From: Pseudoalteromonas sp. EB27
Lineage (GTDB): Bacteria > Pseudomonadota > Gammaproteobacteria > Enterobacterales > Alteromonadaceae
Length of the DNA stretch: 64,000 nt
Direction: 5' to 3'
Assembly (NCBI RefSeq): GCF_001974875.1
Contig: NZ_MTQD01000016.1
Span: forward strand, 1 to 64,000
Shown here: in pieces, positions 36,310 to 45,569 of the stretch
Layout of the letters: the number at the start of each line of letters is the position of its first letter
How positions within the stretch are numbered: the stretch's first letter is position 1
Program-made: the position numbers and the translations under genes
The notes under the pieces: model-generated
The model's input: the letters and a program-made list of their open reading frames with translations, nothing else
The model's database searches: none
Told to the model about the DNA's origin: nothing

Positions 36310-36374
36310 TATAAGTTCCTCTAAAAAACTTTGTTTAGCATGTAACTTTTTGTTGACTGGAATTAAAAAGCAGA

Positions 36375-36479
36375 TTATTTTTGCGCCGATGTTTTTACAG
36401 GCACAACAATAGCGGTTTGCACTCCTTGCACCGTCTGGCGCCAAAGCCAACGCGTTTCACTTAAGCTGCTATTTAACAT
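36375..36479 (-). CDS. Possible 34-residue small protein or leader peptide
   Basis: An ATG-TAA frame encoding MLNSSLSETRWLWR and a C-terminal half with TAIVVPVKTSAQK, in the 317-base gap upstream of the acetyltransferase gene. Codon use looks gene-like, but the nearest purine-rich stretch (GGGAGGG) is about 14 bases from ATG, too far for a good RBS. It could equally be chance. The rest of the gap (36310-36626) shows nothing else I can support. Confidence 0.25.
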   Translation of the reverse strand: MLNSSLSETRWLWRQTVQGVQTAIVVPVKTSAQK

Positions 36480-36626
36480 AACTGTTTATGTGTCCCTCCC
36501 ACGCGTACAAAAGCAGTGACTTGGAAAATGATTTAACAACAAACTTATCATCTTCTTTGTTTTTGTATAAGCAGCTTGAAAATTAATTTAATTTTTATGC
36601 ATGCTTTTAATTTTGTGAATACTTAA

Positions 36627-38009
36627 ATGCTTGAACCTTCTGCGTTGAGTTTACTACCACCGTTAGTGGTGGTTGTATTGGCTGTTGTATTACGCCGCCC
36701 TATTTTATCTTTACTTATTGGTGCTTTAGTTGGTTTAGTCTTAGCCGATCCTGCACAAGTACTTACTAACTTTGCGAGTACATCGCTAAAAGTGATGACA
36801 GACGAAACCATCGGCTGGCTAATACTTGTGTGTGGTGGTTTTGGCGCTCTTATCGCGCTATTAGTGCGTACAGGTGGCGCATCAGCTTTTGGTAAATTAG
36901 CTCTTAAGTACACCAAAGGTAAGCGTTCATCTTTGTTTATGACCTTTTGCTTAGGTGTGGTTATTTTTATTGATGACTACTTAAATGCCCTTACTGTGGG
37001 TGAAACAATGAAACGCATTACCGATAAATTTAAAGTTAGCCGTGAAATGCTAGCTTACGTTGTTGACTCAACAGCTGCACCAATTTGTGTGCTTGTCCCT
37101 TTATCTACCTGGGCGGTATTTTTTGGTGGTTTACTCGTAGATAACGGTATTGCTGAAGAAGGCAAAGGAATTGCTGTTTATATTCAAGCTATTCCGTACA
37201 TGTTTTACGCGTGGTTTGCAGTGCTTGTTGTTTTACTTGTTGTGTTGGGTGTTATTCCTGCGATTGGTCCAATGAAAAAAGCAGAACAAATGGCGCAAAT
37301 TGAGCAAGCTCAAGTCGATCCAGCTCAATACAATAACGTTCAAACGGCAGATGAATACGCAGTAAAAGCAGCTGAAGAAAACTTTGAAGACGCTGATCCT
37401 AAAGGTAAATTACGTAACTTTTTAGTACCTATTATTTTACTAGTCGCATTTACTGTTTACTTTGAAATAGACGTATATAAAGGCTTATTAGCAACAATGG
37501 CGGTCACTCTCCCATTTTATGCGCTACAAAAATTAATGAGCGTAAGTGAAATGATTGAGCGCATGCTTGATGGCTTTAAAAGTATGATCCCCGCTATTGG
37601 TACTGTTATAGCGGCGTTTATATTTAAAGATGTATGCGACTTAATTGGTTTGCCTCAGTTTGTTATTGGCAGCTTAAGCCCTTATATGACCGCAGCATAT
37701 TTACCAGCCGTGGTATTTATTTCAATGGCTATTTTAGCGTTTGCAACAGGGTCGAGTTGGGGTATTTTTGCTGTATCAATTCCGATTGTTATGCCACTGG
37801 CAAATGCAGTTGATGCAAACATACCGCTGGTCATTGGTGCGCTATTATCGGCTTCTTCTTTTGGTAGCCAAGCGTGTTTTTACTCAGATTCAACGGTGCT
37901 CGCAGCGCAAGGCTCTGGTTGTAATTTAATGAGCCATGCCGTTACACAGTTGCCGTATACATTAATAGCGGCTTCGTTGGCGGTTATAGGCTTTATTGTG
38001 ATGGCATAA
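36627..38009 (+). CDS. NhaC-family Na+/H+ antiporter
   Basis: 460 residues with about 11-12 membrane helices. The conserved NhaC signature appears in FIDDYLNALTVGETMKRITDKFKVSREMLAYVVDSTAAPICVL and in FATGSSWGIFAVSIPIVMPL near the C-terminus. A charged, Glu/Ala-rich cytoplasmic loop lies at about 215-270. It exchanges sodium for protons across the inner membrane, apt for a marine cell. It starts ATG 36627 and is a single-gene unit with a terminator. Some members of this superfamily carry organic acids or amino acids, so the ion specificity is inferred. Confidence 0.88.
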   Translation: MLEPSALSLLPPLVVVVLAVVLRRPILSLLIGALVGLVLADPAQVLTNFASTSLKVMTDETIGWLILVCGGFGALIALLVRTGGASAFGKLALKYTKGKRSSLFMTFCLGVVIFIDDYLNALTVGETMKRITDKFKVSREMLAYVVDSTAAPICVLVPLSTWAVFFGGLLVDNGIAEEGKGIAVYIQAIPYMFYAWFAVLVVLLVVLGVIPAIGPMKKAEQMAQIEQAQVDPAQYNNVQTADEYAVKAAEENFEDADPKGKLRNFLVPIILLVAFTVYFEIDVYKGLLATMAVTLPFYALQKLMSVSEMIERMLDGFKSMIPAIGTVIAAFIFKDVCDLIGLPQFVIGSLSPYMTAAYLPAVVFISMAILAFATGSSWGIFAVSIPIVMPLANAVDANIPLVIGALLSASSFGSQACFYSDSTVLAAQGSGCNLMSHAVTQLPYTLIAASLAVIGFIVMA

Positions 38010-38036
38010 ATATTATATAGATATAGTGAGATAAAT

Positions 38037-38075
38037 AATAAACCCCAATGTATTACTACATTGGGGTTTATTTTT
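38037..38075. terminator. Bidirectional intrinsic terminator
   Basis: AATAAACCCCAATGTA pairs perfectly with TACATTGGGGTTTATT around TTAC, with T/A runs. It sits between the convergent antiporter and peptidase genes. Confidence 0.93.
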
Positions 38076-38092
38076 AGCTGCGTAAATAAAAC

Positions 38093-40975
38093 TTATTTTT
38101 GTAGTTTAATACCATTGTAATAGGCATCAAGCGTTGTGATTTTAGTTTGATTTGGTAAATCGGCAAAGTCACTTTCTATAAACTTAGTACCGCGTAATTG
38201 CACATTTAGACGTGCGGCATTAGGATTAAGCATTGTTTGTTTATAGTAGTCTTTTATATCTGCAAGCGTTACTTTTTCAACTTCATCAATCAGCTTTTGC
38301 TTAGAATCAAAGGTAAAGTTTTCACGGTACCAATCGTTTATAAGTGGGCTCATTTCGTCACTTAAGTTTTTAGGTTGCTCTTTAAGTGATACTAGGGTTG
38401 AATTTTTAAGCTGCTCAAAAGTCTCTTCGCTCATGTTATCAAGTTCAACTGCGTATTCTTTTTTAAACTTATCAAAACGAGCTTGTATTTCTTTAGGACC
38501 TTTAACCGGTGTTTGAATATACAAACCAATTGCAGAGTAACCCTCGATTGGGCGCGCTAATGCACCTACTGCATACGCAAGTTGCTCCTCAGTACGCATT
38601 TTATCAAACGCAACTGTTCTAAAGTGACTTTGTAATACAGCCGCTTCTGCTTTTTGTCTGTAACCCGCAACTGGATGAACGGTCATATCAACTACAGCTA
38701 CATCAGCTACATCAATATCTTTTTGCAGTACCAGCGTTTCGCCAGGTTGAGGTAACCAAGCTTTGCTGCGCGCAAATTCACTGCGTTTATGGTTACTTGG
38801 TAGTGTTGCGCTTAATTCTTCTGCAATCGCGTCTATATCTTGCTGATTGTAGTTACCGTAACTAAATACGCGTAAATCGTTTTGTGCAAATGTCGCTGTT
38901 TTTAATTGTACTAAGTCGGCAATACTCAGTGAGTCAGCGGCTTTAATAAGCGCCTCTGTATCAAATCCACCTGTACGAGTTAGTTTTGAGTACTCGCCAA
39001 ATGCTTGTGCATACGGAAACTGCTTTTGTTGGTTTAGTAAATTACGTTTAAAGCGATCTACTGCTTGGCTAAATGCTTGCGCTGTTTCATCGGCTTTTAA
39101 TCCGGTTAAAGCTTGTTTAAGTAATACATCTTGTTTATCTGTAAAACCACTCATAGATAAAACAAGACCATTACTCGGCGCGAGGCTTACACTCATACCA
39201 GCGATTGCTGCTTCGGTACTTAACTGACTTTGTTGAATATTGTATAAATCAGCCCAAACAGAATAAAGTACTTCTGCTTTAATATCGTTTAAACCTGGTT
39301 GAGTATTTATATAAACTTCAACAAGCCCTTTTGGCTGCTCTGCAAATTTTTGACTTGCTTGGCGCCATACTTTTACACCATTTTTATCGTATGCAAGCTC
39401 AGGGTGTTTTTGCTCTTTAAAGGCTTGAGTTTTTATTGCAAAATTTTCAGGTAATAAATTATTTACAGTTGGTAGTGCTAGCTTAAACTCGCTTGGTTTT
39501 TTCCAGCTGGCAATTTCATCATCGCTAATATCACTAATGCGGTATTTGCCGTCGTAAAAATGTAATTGCGAGTCTGTCTCTTCTTGCTGCGATACATACC
39601 AAATACGAAGGGTATCGGCATTTAACTGCTCTAGTACCTTATTTACAGCGTCAGCGTCAAACTTTGCATAATAATATGGCGCATTAATAGCGTGATTTAA
39701 CGGATAATCTTGCATGCTTTGTGTAAGCGAGCTTACATAATTAAACTCATCACCTTTTTCTAAAAACTTAAACTGGTTGTTTAGTGATGTACGAATTTCG
39801 TTGAAGTATTTGCTATCAACGCCTTCGTTTTTAATTAAATCGATGTACTGCATGATAGTTGCGACTATTTCATCACGATTTTTCATGCCTTCATCTGTAA
39901 GCTCTACATTTACGTTTAACGAACCGTAGTTACCATATTGATTTGGTGCAGCTGAAGCTGACAACTGAGATACCCACCCTTTGTCACGAAGTAGTTGCGC
40001 TGGGCTACCTGGCATTTCATTACTTAGTAGATACGCTACAAATCGGTTTGGTTTAAGCGCAAATTCGCTATTATTATTAGCAATGGTGAAATCAAGTTGT
40101 AGCTGTTTTACATCTTCATTTGGTGCATAAAACACGCGTTTTCCGCCAGCGTTATCAAAATCAAGTTTTGCAGTTACTGCTGGCTTTTCGATATTTTTAT
40201 TTTTTATATCTGCAAAGTATTTTTGCGCTTTTTGCTCCATTTCAGCAATAGGTAAATTAGAAATAAGCGCAACTTTCATAATATTTGAAGAGTAATATTT
40301 ATTATAAAAATCAACCGTTTCTTTATGAAGTGAACTGTTTTCCTTATCGCCAAGCGTTTCTAGGTTACCAATTAAAAAGCGATTAGCTGGGTGATCGCCC
40401 ATCATTTTACGCGCGAGTTTAAATTGACCAAAAAAGTCCATTTCGCGGCGCATTGACCACTCTGCGTTTACTGCATTTTTTTCTTTGTCTGTGTATTCTG
40501 GGTATAACTTAGGTGCTTTGAAAAAGTCAGAAAAACGGTCTAGCCCTTCATCAAACGCGTCGTTATTAATTTTAAACATGTAATTAGTAATATCGAGCCA
40601 AGTATACGCATTGTGCGCGCCACCATTTTTGGTCATAAAATCAGAATACCCTTTTGTGTCTGGGTAGCGATCTGTGCCTAAAAACAACATGTGCTCTAAA
40701 TAATGCGCCATACCTTGTTGCGACATCGGGTCGTGCAGTAAACCAACACCGACGCTTAATGCCGCTGCTGATTTTTCAGCACCTGGATCTGACACTAAAA
40801 TAACTTCAATGTCGTTTGCCAGCTTAAGTGTTTTATATTCGCGGTTATCGTTAGGGCTTACAACTAACGTATCTGATAATAAAGAGGCCTGAGGCGCCAC
40901 AGAAACCGAAGCTGTATTTGAACAACCACTTAAAACTGCAAGTGCAATAGCACTAAAACCAATAATCTTTTTCAT
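38093..40975 (-). CDS. M16 family (pitrilysin/insulinase-like) zinc metallopeptidase lipoprotein
   Basis: 960 residues. The signal peptide has lipobox LSGC (Cys 18), so unlike soluble periplasmic pitrilysin it is predicted to be membrane-anchored. The inverted zinc motif HYLEH (91-95, HxxEH) is followed by the third ligand Glu near 172 in NAVNAEW. Four homologous halves run across the length as in pitrilysin, with only the first catalytic. The C-terminal half includes the RTEEQLAYAVGA stretch that lines the chamber. It degrades peptides up to small proteins in the periplasm. It stands alone, convergent with the antiporter gene. Confidence 0.93.
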   Translation of the reverse strand: MKKIIGFSAIALAVLSGCSNTASVSVAPQASLLSDTLVVSPNDNREYKTLKLANDIEVILVSDPGAEKSAAALSVGVGLLHDPMSQQGMAHYLEHMLFLGTDRYPDTKGYSDFMTKNGGAHNAYTWLDITNYMFKINNDAFDEGLDRFSDFFKAPKLYPEYTDKEKNAVNAEWSMRREMDFFGQFKLARKMMGDHPANRFLIGNLETLGDKENSSLHKETVDFYNKYYSSNIMKVALISNLPIAEMEQKAQKYFADIKNKNIEKPAVTAKLDFDNAGGKRVFYAPNEDVKQLQLDFTIANNNSEFALKPNRFVAYLLSNEMPGSPAQLLRDKGWVSQLSASAAPNQYGNYGSLNVNVELTDEGMKNRDEIVATIMQYIDLIKNEGVDSKYFNEIRTSLNNQFKFLEKGDEFNYVSSLTQSMQDYPLNHAINAPYYYAKFDADAVNKVLEQLNADTLRIWYVSQQEETDSQLHFYDGKYRISDISDDEIASWKKPSEFKLALPTVNNLLPENFAIKTQAFKEQKHPELAYDKNGVKVWRQASQKFAEQPKGLVEVYINTQPGLNDIKAEVLYSVWADLYNIQQSQLSTEAAIAGMSVSLAPSNGLVLSMSGFTDKQDVLLKQALTGLKADETAQAFSQAVDRFKRNLLNQQKQFPYAQAFGEYSKLTRTGGFDTEALIKAADSLSIADLVQLKTATFAQNDLRVFSYGNYNQQDIDAIAEELSATLPSNHKRSEFARSKAWLPQPGETLVLQKDIDVADVAVVDMTVHPVAGYRQKAEAAVLQSHFRTVAFDKMRTEEQLAYAVGALARPIEGYSAIGLYIQTPVKGPKEIQARFDKFKKEYAVELDNMSEETFEQLKNSTLVSLKEQPKNLSDEMSPLINDWYRENFTFDSKQKLIDEVEKVTLADIKDYYKQTMLNPNAARLNVQLRGTKFIESDFADLPNQTKITTLDAYYNGIKLQK

Positions 40976-41071
40976 TTTTGTTTTCCATTAGAAAGTATTG
41001 CGCAAAATAGCGTGCGCCAATTCAAAGCAATATAGTTAAGCTAAACTAACATTTTCAATTAATAACTTTCT

Positions 41072-41091
41072 ACAAAATAACGCTATTTTGT
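41072..41091. promoter_or_regulatory. Palindrome in the peptidase/MAPEG intergenic region
   Basis: ACAAAATA-ACGC-TATTTTGT, a perfect 8-bp inverted repeat about 97 bases before the peptidase start. It could be an operator. No regulator is suggested by the context. Confidence 0.35.
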
Positions 41092-41213
41092 GTAACACAT
41101 TGTGAAAAATGCCTTCATAATCGAATATTAGTTGCGAGTATGCCAATCTTCGAGATTAAAAATCATTCAATATAAAAAGATCCACAAACTCTAAATAGTA
41201 ATAAGGAAAAACA

Positions 41214-41630
41214 ATGGAAAAAATCATCATACTTGCCATGTTTGCACAAGTTACGCTTTCACTGGTTGTAATGCTCATTATGGGTAAAAGGCGCTTTGCA
41301 GCAGCTAAAAACAAACAGCTAGATTTAAGCGATTTTAAAACAATGCAGTTAGATAAGGCTGGCGACACTATTAGGGTTGCAGATAGAAACTTTTCAAATC
41401 AGTTTGAAATACCTGTACTTTTTTACGCGGGATGTTTACTTGCACTACAACTAAATAGCGCCAGTACACTTGTGGCTATACTGGCCTGTTTATTTGTAGC
41501 AACACGCATTGTGCATAGTGTTATTCATTTAGGTGAAAATAACGTACGCGCACGTTTTAAAGTATTTTTGCTAGGTTGTATTTGTGTATTTTCAATTTGG
41601 CTTGCTATGGTTTGGCGAGTATTACTTTAA
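41214..41630 (+). CDS. MAPEG family membrane protein
   Basis: 138 residues with four predicted helices. The start MEKIIILAMFAQVTLSLVVML is followed by ADRNFSNQFEIPVLFYAGCLLAL, the N-x-x-E-x-P-x-x-F motif of MAPEG (membrane-associated proteins in eicosanoid and glutathione metabolism), then RIVHSVIHLGENNVRARFKVFLLG. Bacterial members may act as glutathione transferases or peroxidases; activity is not established for this branch. RBS AAGGA precedes ATG. Confidence 0.88.
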   Translation: MEKIIILAMFAQVTLSLVVMLIMGKRRFAAAKNKQLDLSDFKTMQLDKAGDTIRVADRNFSNQFEIPVLFYAGCLLALQLNSASTLVAILACLFVATRIVHSVIHLGENNVRARFKVFLLGCICVFSIWLAMVWRVLL

Positions 41631-41644
41631 ATAGCAAAGTTTAA

Positions 41645-41689
41645 TAATAGTAATGTGAAAGGTAATTTACGTCTGCCACATTACTATTA
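41645..41689. terminator. Hairpin between convergent MAPEG and cyclophilin genes
   Basis: TAATAGTAATGTG pairs with CACATTACTATTA across a 19-base loop. It is suitable as a shared 3'-end structure. Confidence 0.6.
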
Positions 41690-41701
41690 CATAAGATTTA
41701 A

Positions 41702-42451
41702 TTATTTAGCACGTTTTAAACGAGGAAACACAAGTAAAAAAGCGCCTAAAAGCCACCCTAGCCCACCGCCAGAACTACTATCTGAACCTATTGCTGCACC
41801 TGAGTCAATTAACGTGTTTTCAGTTACAGTAAGACCAGCAGAAGAATTAGGATCATCATCCATAACGGTTACACTTTGAATAGTTACCAAATTAGCACTA
41901 CTAATTGTTACATCAGTGCTTGCACATTGCTCAGCAGTTATATCAACAACGGGAGTTTCACCACAGTGCACTAAAGCAGCAATTTTATCTAAAGTTGATT
42001 GGCTCGCGGCAGTAATTTGTCCAAACACTGTAAAACCGCCATTTTGCGTATCTAGCGCTGCACTTCCTGCGCTGTTATTAGCCATATTAAAAAACCACTG
42101 ACTTGTAGCGCTATTTTCATTGCCTGATAATTTAGCCATTGCAATGGTGCCTTTAACGTTTGAAAAAACAGGCTCATTTTCTACAGCTGGCTTTGTAGTA
42201 ATCGCATCTAATGAATCAGAGTATGTAAATCCACCACCTTGAATAACAAAGTTACTAACAGAGCGATGAATTACTGTTTCGTTATATGAATCGTCTTGAA
42301 CGTAACTTAAAAAATTGGCGACTGTTTTAGGTGTTTGTTGATCAAACAAGTTAATTTCTATGACACCTTGGCTCGTGTTCATTTCGACAATAGTGGCAGC
42401 ACTTGTAAAGCTTACTGCAGCGAGTACTGAGCCAAGTAAAAGTTTTTTCAT
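41702..42451 (-). CDS. Cyclophilin-type peptidyl-prolyl isomerase with GlyGly-CTERM tail
   Basis: 249 residues. A signal peptide (cleavage near SAA) precedes a PpiA-like cyclophilin domain of about 165 residues: NLFDQQTPKTVANFLSYV, ETVIHRSVSNFVIQGGGF (catalytic Arg region) and the FTVFGQI strand. A low-complexity Ser/Gly linker then leads to SSSGGGLGWLLGAFLLVF and basic residues. This is a GlyGly-CTERM sorting signal: small-residue motif, one TM helix, basic end. Such proteins are cut by a rhombosortase and presented at the cell surface or secreted by the type II system. The isomerase probably acts on secreted proteins. Confidence 0.92.
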   Translation of the reverse strand: MKKLLLGSVLAAVSFTSAATIVEMNTSQGVIEINLFDQQTPKTVANFLSYVQDDSYNETVIHRSVSNFVIQGGGFTYSDSLDAITTKPAVENEPVFSNVKGTIAMAKLSGNENSATSQWFFNMANNSAGSAALDTQNGGFTVFGQITAASQSTLDKIAALVHCGETPVVDITAEQCASTDVTISSANLVTIQSVTVMDDDPNSSAGLTVTENTLIDSGAAIGSDSSSGGGLGWLLGAFLLVFPRLKRAK

Positions 42452-42700
42452 GTTATATTCCCGTTGTTATATTTTTTAGTTAATTGTTAATGTGTTAACA
42501 CATTAATACCATAGGCGATTAAAATCGATTCTAAAGTGTGAGTTGATACAAATTAGACCGCGTTGATAACAAATTAATTACATATAGTGTTACTTATATT
42601 CTTTTTAGCTATATAAATCTAATCATTTAAAATTAAATCATCTTAAAAGCATACCTACTTTTTGTTACCTTTAAAAAACACAAAACAATAGGAACTGACA

Positions 42701-42871
42701 ATGCAACATACTGAACACACAATTTGCGACTTTGGTTTACACCGAGGCGAAGCTTACACAAAACTACCCGCTAGCTTTTTAACGTGGATGATTGCAACAA
42801 AGCATGAAAAATCTAAATATGCGAGTGAAGAGTTAAAGCGTAGAGAAACAGCTGCAACAAGCCGTAATTAA
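42701..42871 (+). CDS. DUF3820-like small protein
   Basis: 56 residues, ATG 42701 with AGGA seven to eight bases upstream. The pattern FGLHRGEAYTKLPASFLTWM matches the DUF3820 core FG-K/H-x-G-x5-LP-x-x-F/YL-x-W, followed by ASEELKRRE. That family was labelled as a putative quorum-regulated virulence factor, but related copies are widespread and their role is unclear. It is a stand-alone gene in front of the 5'-nucleotidase. The call rests on a short motif read by eye. Confidence 0.6.
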   Translation: MQHTEHTICDFGLHRGEAYTKLPASFLTWMIATKHEKSKYASEELKRRETAATSRN

Positions 42872-42908
42872 GGTAAAATGTAAATAAGTACGTTTTTTTC
42901 GCATAAAA

Positions 42909-42922
42909 CTAGTTTAAACTAG
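42909..42922. promoter_or_regulatory. Palindrome upstream of the 5'-nucleotidase
   Basis: CTAGTTTAAACTAG is a perfect 14-bp palindrome 41 bases before the nucleotidase start. It is a candidate operator; the binding protein is unknown. Confidence 0.35.
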
Positions 42923-42963
42923 CCGCTCAATAAATTAAGTGGACCTTAATAGACAGGTATTTT

Positions 42964-44598
42964 ATGCGAATAATTATTTTATTTTCAGTTTTTTTAAACG
43001 TACTTGGGTGCACATCGGCAACTTCCGACCCAAGTGCAAGCAACTCTCCTGCAACTCAATATTTAACTGTACTTCATACGAATGATAACCATGGGCGCTT
43101 TTGGCAAAACGAAAAAGGCGAATACGGTATGGCCGCTCGCAAAACGTTAATTGACACATTACGCAATGAAGCTCAAAAGCAAGGTCATGCAGTATTACTT
43201 CTCTCTGGTGGTGATATAAATACGGGTATTCCTGAGTCAGATTTACAAAAAGCAGAACCTGACTTTAAAGGTATGTCGCTGATTGGTTACGATGCGATGG
43301 CATTGGGTAATCATGAATTCGACAATCCTATTGATGTACTGAATCAACAACAAGAATGGGTAAATTTCCCTTTCCTATCAGCCAATATATTTGAAAAAGA
43401 ATCAGGCGAACACGCGTTTGATAGCTACAAAATATTCAAAAAGAATGGCTTAACTATTGCTGTTATTGGTTTAACAACAACCGACACAGCTAAAATTGGT
43501 AACCCTCAATATATTGGGCACTTGGAGTTTAAAGACCCTGTTGATGTTACAGCAAAACTAGCTAAAGAAATAAAAGCTAAGTACAACCCAGACATTACAA
43601 TTGCCCTGACTCATATGGGTCATTATGTTGATGCTAGCTTTGGTATTAACGCACCCGGTGATGTAACACTTGCTCGCTCACTTCCTGCGAACACGCTTGA
43701 TATGATCATTGGTGGCCACTCTCAAGAACCTGTTTGTATGAGCGATAAAAATGTAAATGACAATAGTTTTAAACCAGGTCTTGCCTGTAAACCGGACCAA
43801 CAAAACGGTACTTACATTATGCAAGCCCATGAATGGGGTAAGTATGTTGGTAAAGCTGAGTTTAAGCTTGAAAACGGAAAATTAACGTTACTAGACTACA
43901 AACTGATGCCAGTTAATTTGTATGTAGATAAAGTACAAGCTGATGGCTCTACTAAAGAAGTATTAGCAAACGAGTACATTAAACCAGACTCAAAACTTGA
44001 ATCTTATTTAGCGGTATACCAAGCAAAAGGCGCTAAACAAATTGAAGGTACCATTGGTGAAGTAGATGCTCGCTTAGAAGGTGACAGAAACAAAGTTCGT
44101 TACCAACAAACAAACCTTGCTCGCGTGATTATTCAAGCCCAAATGGACGTAGTAGGTGCTGATTTTGGACTAATAAGTGGTGGTGGTATTCGCAGCTCAA
44201 TAGAAGCTGGTGAAGTAAGCTATAAAGATATTTTAAAAGTACATCCTTTTAAAAACCGTATTACTTATATGGATTGGCAAGGCAGCGATTTATGGGATTA
44301 TTTAAATACAGTAACGAGCTTCCCACCAGATGCTGGCGCTTATTTGCAATACCATAAACTATCGTTTGAGCGTAAAAATAATCAGTTAGTTAATGTTGTT
44401 ATTAACGGCCAACCTTTGAACAAAAATAAAACGTATAGAATGAGCTTAAATAGCTATAACGCGTCAGGCGGTGATGGCTATCCTGCGCTTACAAATAAAA
44501 AAGGCTTTGTTAGTACAGACGAAACAGATGCCCAAGCACTTCAAGATTTTATATCAAAAAACAGCCCTCTTAAAACGGCTGAATTTACTCCTAAATAG
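42964..44598 (+). CDS. ushA: Bifunctional UDP-sugar hydrolase/5'-nucleotidase (UshA-like)
   Basis: 544 residues. The N-terminus is a lipoprotein signal (VLGCTS, Cys 16), so it is probably anchored. The metallophosphatase domain has all metal motifs: LHTNDNHGRFW, LSGGDINTG, LGNHEFD, THMGH and GGHSQ. The C-terminal 5'-nucleotidase domain has the nucleoside-binding elements GGGIRSSIEAGEV and SYNASGGDGYP. It dephosphorylates extracellular nucleotides to nucleosides and phosphate. With the S1/P1 nuclease 2 kb downstream it would complete nucleic-acid breakdown in the periplasm or at the surface. Confidence 0.93.
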   Translation: MRIIILFSVFLNVLGCTSATSDPSASNSPATQYLTVLHTNDNHGRFWQNEKGEYGMAARKTLIDTLRNEAQKQGHAVLLLSGGDINTGIPESDLQKAEPDFKGMSLIGYDAMALGNHEFDNPIDVLNQQQEWVNFPFLSANIFEKESGEHAFDSYKIFKKNGLTIAVIGLTTTDTAKIGNPQYIGHLEFKDPVDVTAKLAKEIKAKYNPDITIALTHMGHYVDASFGINAPGDVTLARSLPANTLDMIIGGHSQEPVCMSDKNVNDNSFKPGLACKPDQQNGTYIMQAHEWGKYVGKAEFKLENGKLTLLDYKLMPVNLYVDKVQADGSTKEVLANEYIKPDSKLESYLAVYQAKGAKQIEGTIGEVDARLEGDRNKVRYQQTNLARVIIQAQMDVVGADFGLISGGGIRSSIEAGEVSYKDILKVHPFKNRITYMDWQGSDLWDYLNTVTSFPPDAGAYLQYHKLSFERKNNQLVNVVINGQPLNKNKTYRMSLNSYNASGGDGYPALTNKKGFVSTDETDAQALQDFISKNSPLKTAEFTPK

Positions 44599-44603
44599 CC
44601 TCT

Positions 44604-44640
44604 AATAATAGGAAAGTAACCTTGTTACTTTCCTATTATT
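44604..44640. terminator. Hairpin between convergent 5'-nucleotidase and membrane-protein genes
   Basis: AATAATAGGAAAGTAAC pairs perfectly with its complement around CTT. It overlaps the last codons and stop of the minus-strand gene, so one structure serves both transcripts. Confidence 0.75.
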
Positions 44641-45569
44641 TCAATATTGCCCTTTCTAATATTGACCAGCCCATAACTATGCAGACGAGAGCGAGACCCC
44701 TCCCCGTATGCTTTAGGTGGATAATATAACTCTTTTTCTTCAGGATACTCGCTGAGTACTTCATCTAATGCCGCACGTATTTCGCTTAGGGTTTTTTCTA
44801 GGCTATTATTAAAGTTAGGCCTTTTTCTAACCGTATGGCCGAGTTCGACCAACCTATAAAAATACTTGTTAGCAAGCTCTAGCAGCTCCTCTGGTACATC
44901 TTTATTATGGCTAAGCGCGACATCATCGTTATTTGTACAATACTCTACAAGTGCTAAATAAAAGCACAATGGCTTATTGGCTAAACACATTTTTTGTTCT
45001 GTATTACAACTACTTGAGAATGTCTTATCGTTAAGATCAACAATAAGTACAAGCGGCGTAGGCTCAGTAATTAGTTGATGCTGTGTATTATTAAACTGCT
45101 TATTGCTTTGTTTAATAAACGCAAACTTTACCCAAAAACTAATCAGCACACTTAATACTAAAAATATAAAATAGTAAATAAAATGGCTTAATGTAAAGTG
45201 GGTTTGTTGTACGTTAAATACAACTAATACGAGTCCGTTATTAGTGCTTAAACTACGTATTATTTGGTCTGAGTTTACAGGCGTTACTACTTCACTTTTT
45301 GGTGCAATAGCAACAACTTTAAGCTCGTTCGAATTAATGTAGCTATTTAAAGTTTTAATGTAGCTGTTAACAGCATCTTTATTACCTGAATGCTTTAGCA
45401 GCTCATTTGATAAATCGAGTAATGGTAAGTCGAGTGCTATTTGCCTTTCTATCTGCGTTATTTTTTGTTTAACTACTTGCTGGCCTTTCTGAGTTACAGA
45501 AATATAAAAGACTGACGATAAAATAAAAAATAAGCTTATAATAACAACTAGTTGCTTATACTTACTCAT
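44625..45569 (-). CDS. Two-TM membrane protein with conserved cytoplasmic domain, unrecognised (possible regulator)
   Basis: 314 residues from ATG 45569, preceded by a G-rich RBS. Layout: TM1 at about 7-27, a periplasmic segment of about 100 residues, TM2 at about 128-150, then a cytoplasmic domain of about 160 residues. The latter begins LVLIVDLNDKTF, continues CLANKPLCFYLALVEYC and ELANKYFYRLVELGHT, then SLEKTLSEIRAALDEVL and a basic end SRSRLHSYGLVNI. The strand-helix pattern and EIRAALDEVL recall winged-helix regulators, but no family could be named. It overlaps the binding-protein gene by 8 bases, so the two are surely co-expressed and may form a sensing pair. Confidence 0.6.
   Translation of the reverse strand: MSKYKQLVVIISLFFILSSVFYISVTQKGQQVVKQKITQIERQIALDLPLLDLSNELLKHSGNKDAVNSYIKTLNSYINSNELKVVAIAPKSEVVTPVNSDQIIRSLSTNNGLVLVVFNVQQTHFTLSHFIYYFIFLVLSVLISFWVKFAFIKQSNKQFNNTQHQLITEPTPLVLIVDLNDKTFSSSCNTEQKMCLANKPLCFYLALVEYCTNNDDVALSHNKDVPEELLELANKYFYRLVELGHTVRKRPNFNNSLEKTLSEIRAALDEVLSEYPEEKELYYPPKAYGEGSRSRLHSYGLVNIRKGNIEIIGK

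Noticed and set aside
35803..36450. Longer N-terminus for the acetyltransferase gene
   Set aside because: The extra 47 residues are Cys-rich and unlike the family. TTG 36309 has a well-placed AGAGGA and starts at the conserved N-terminus.
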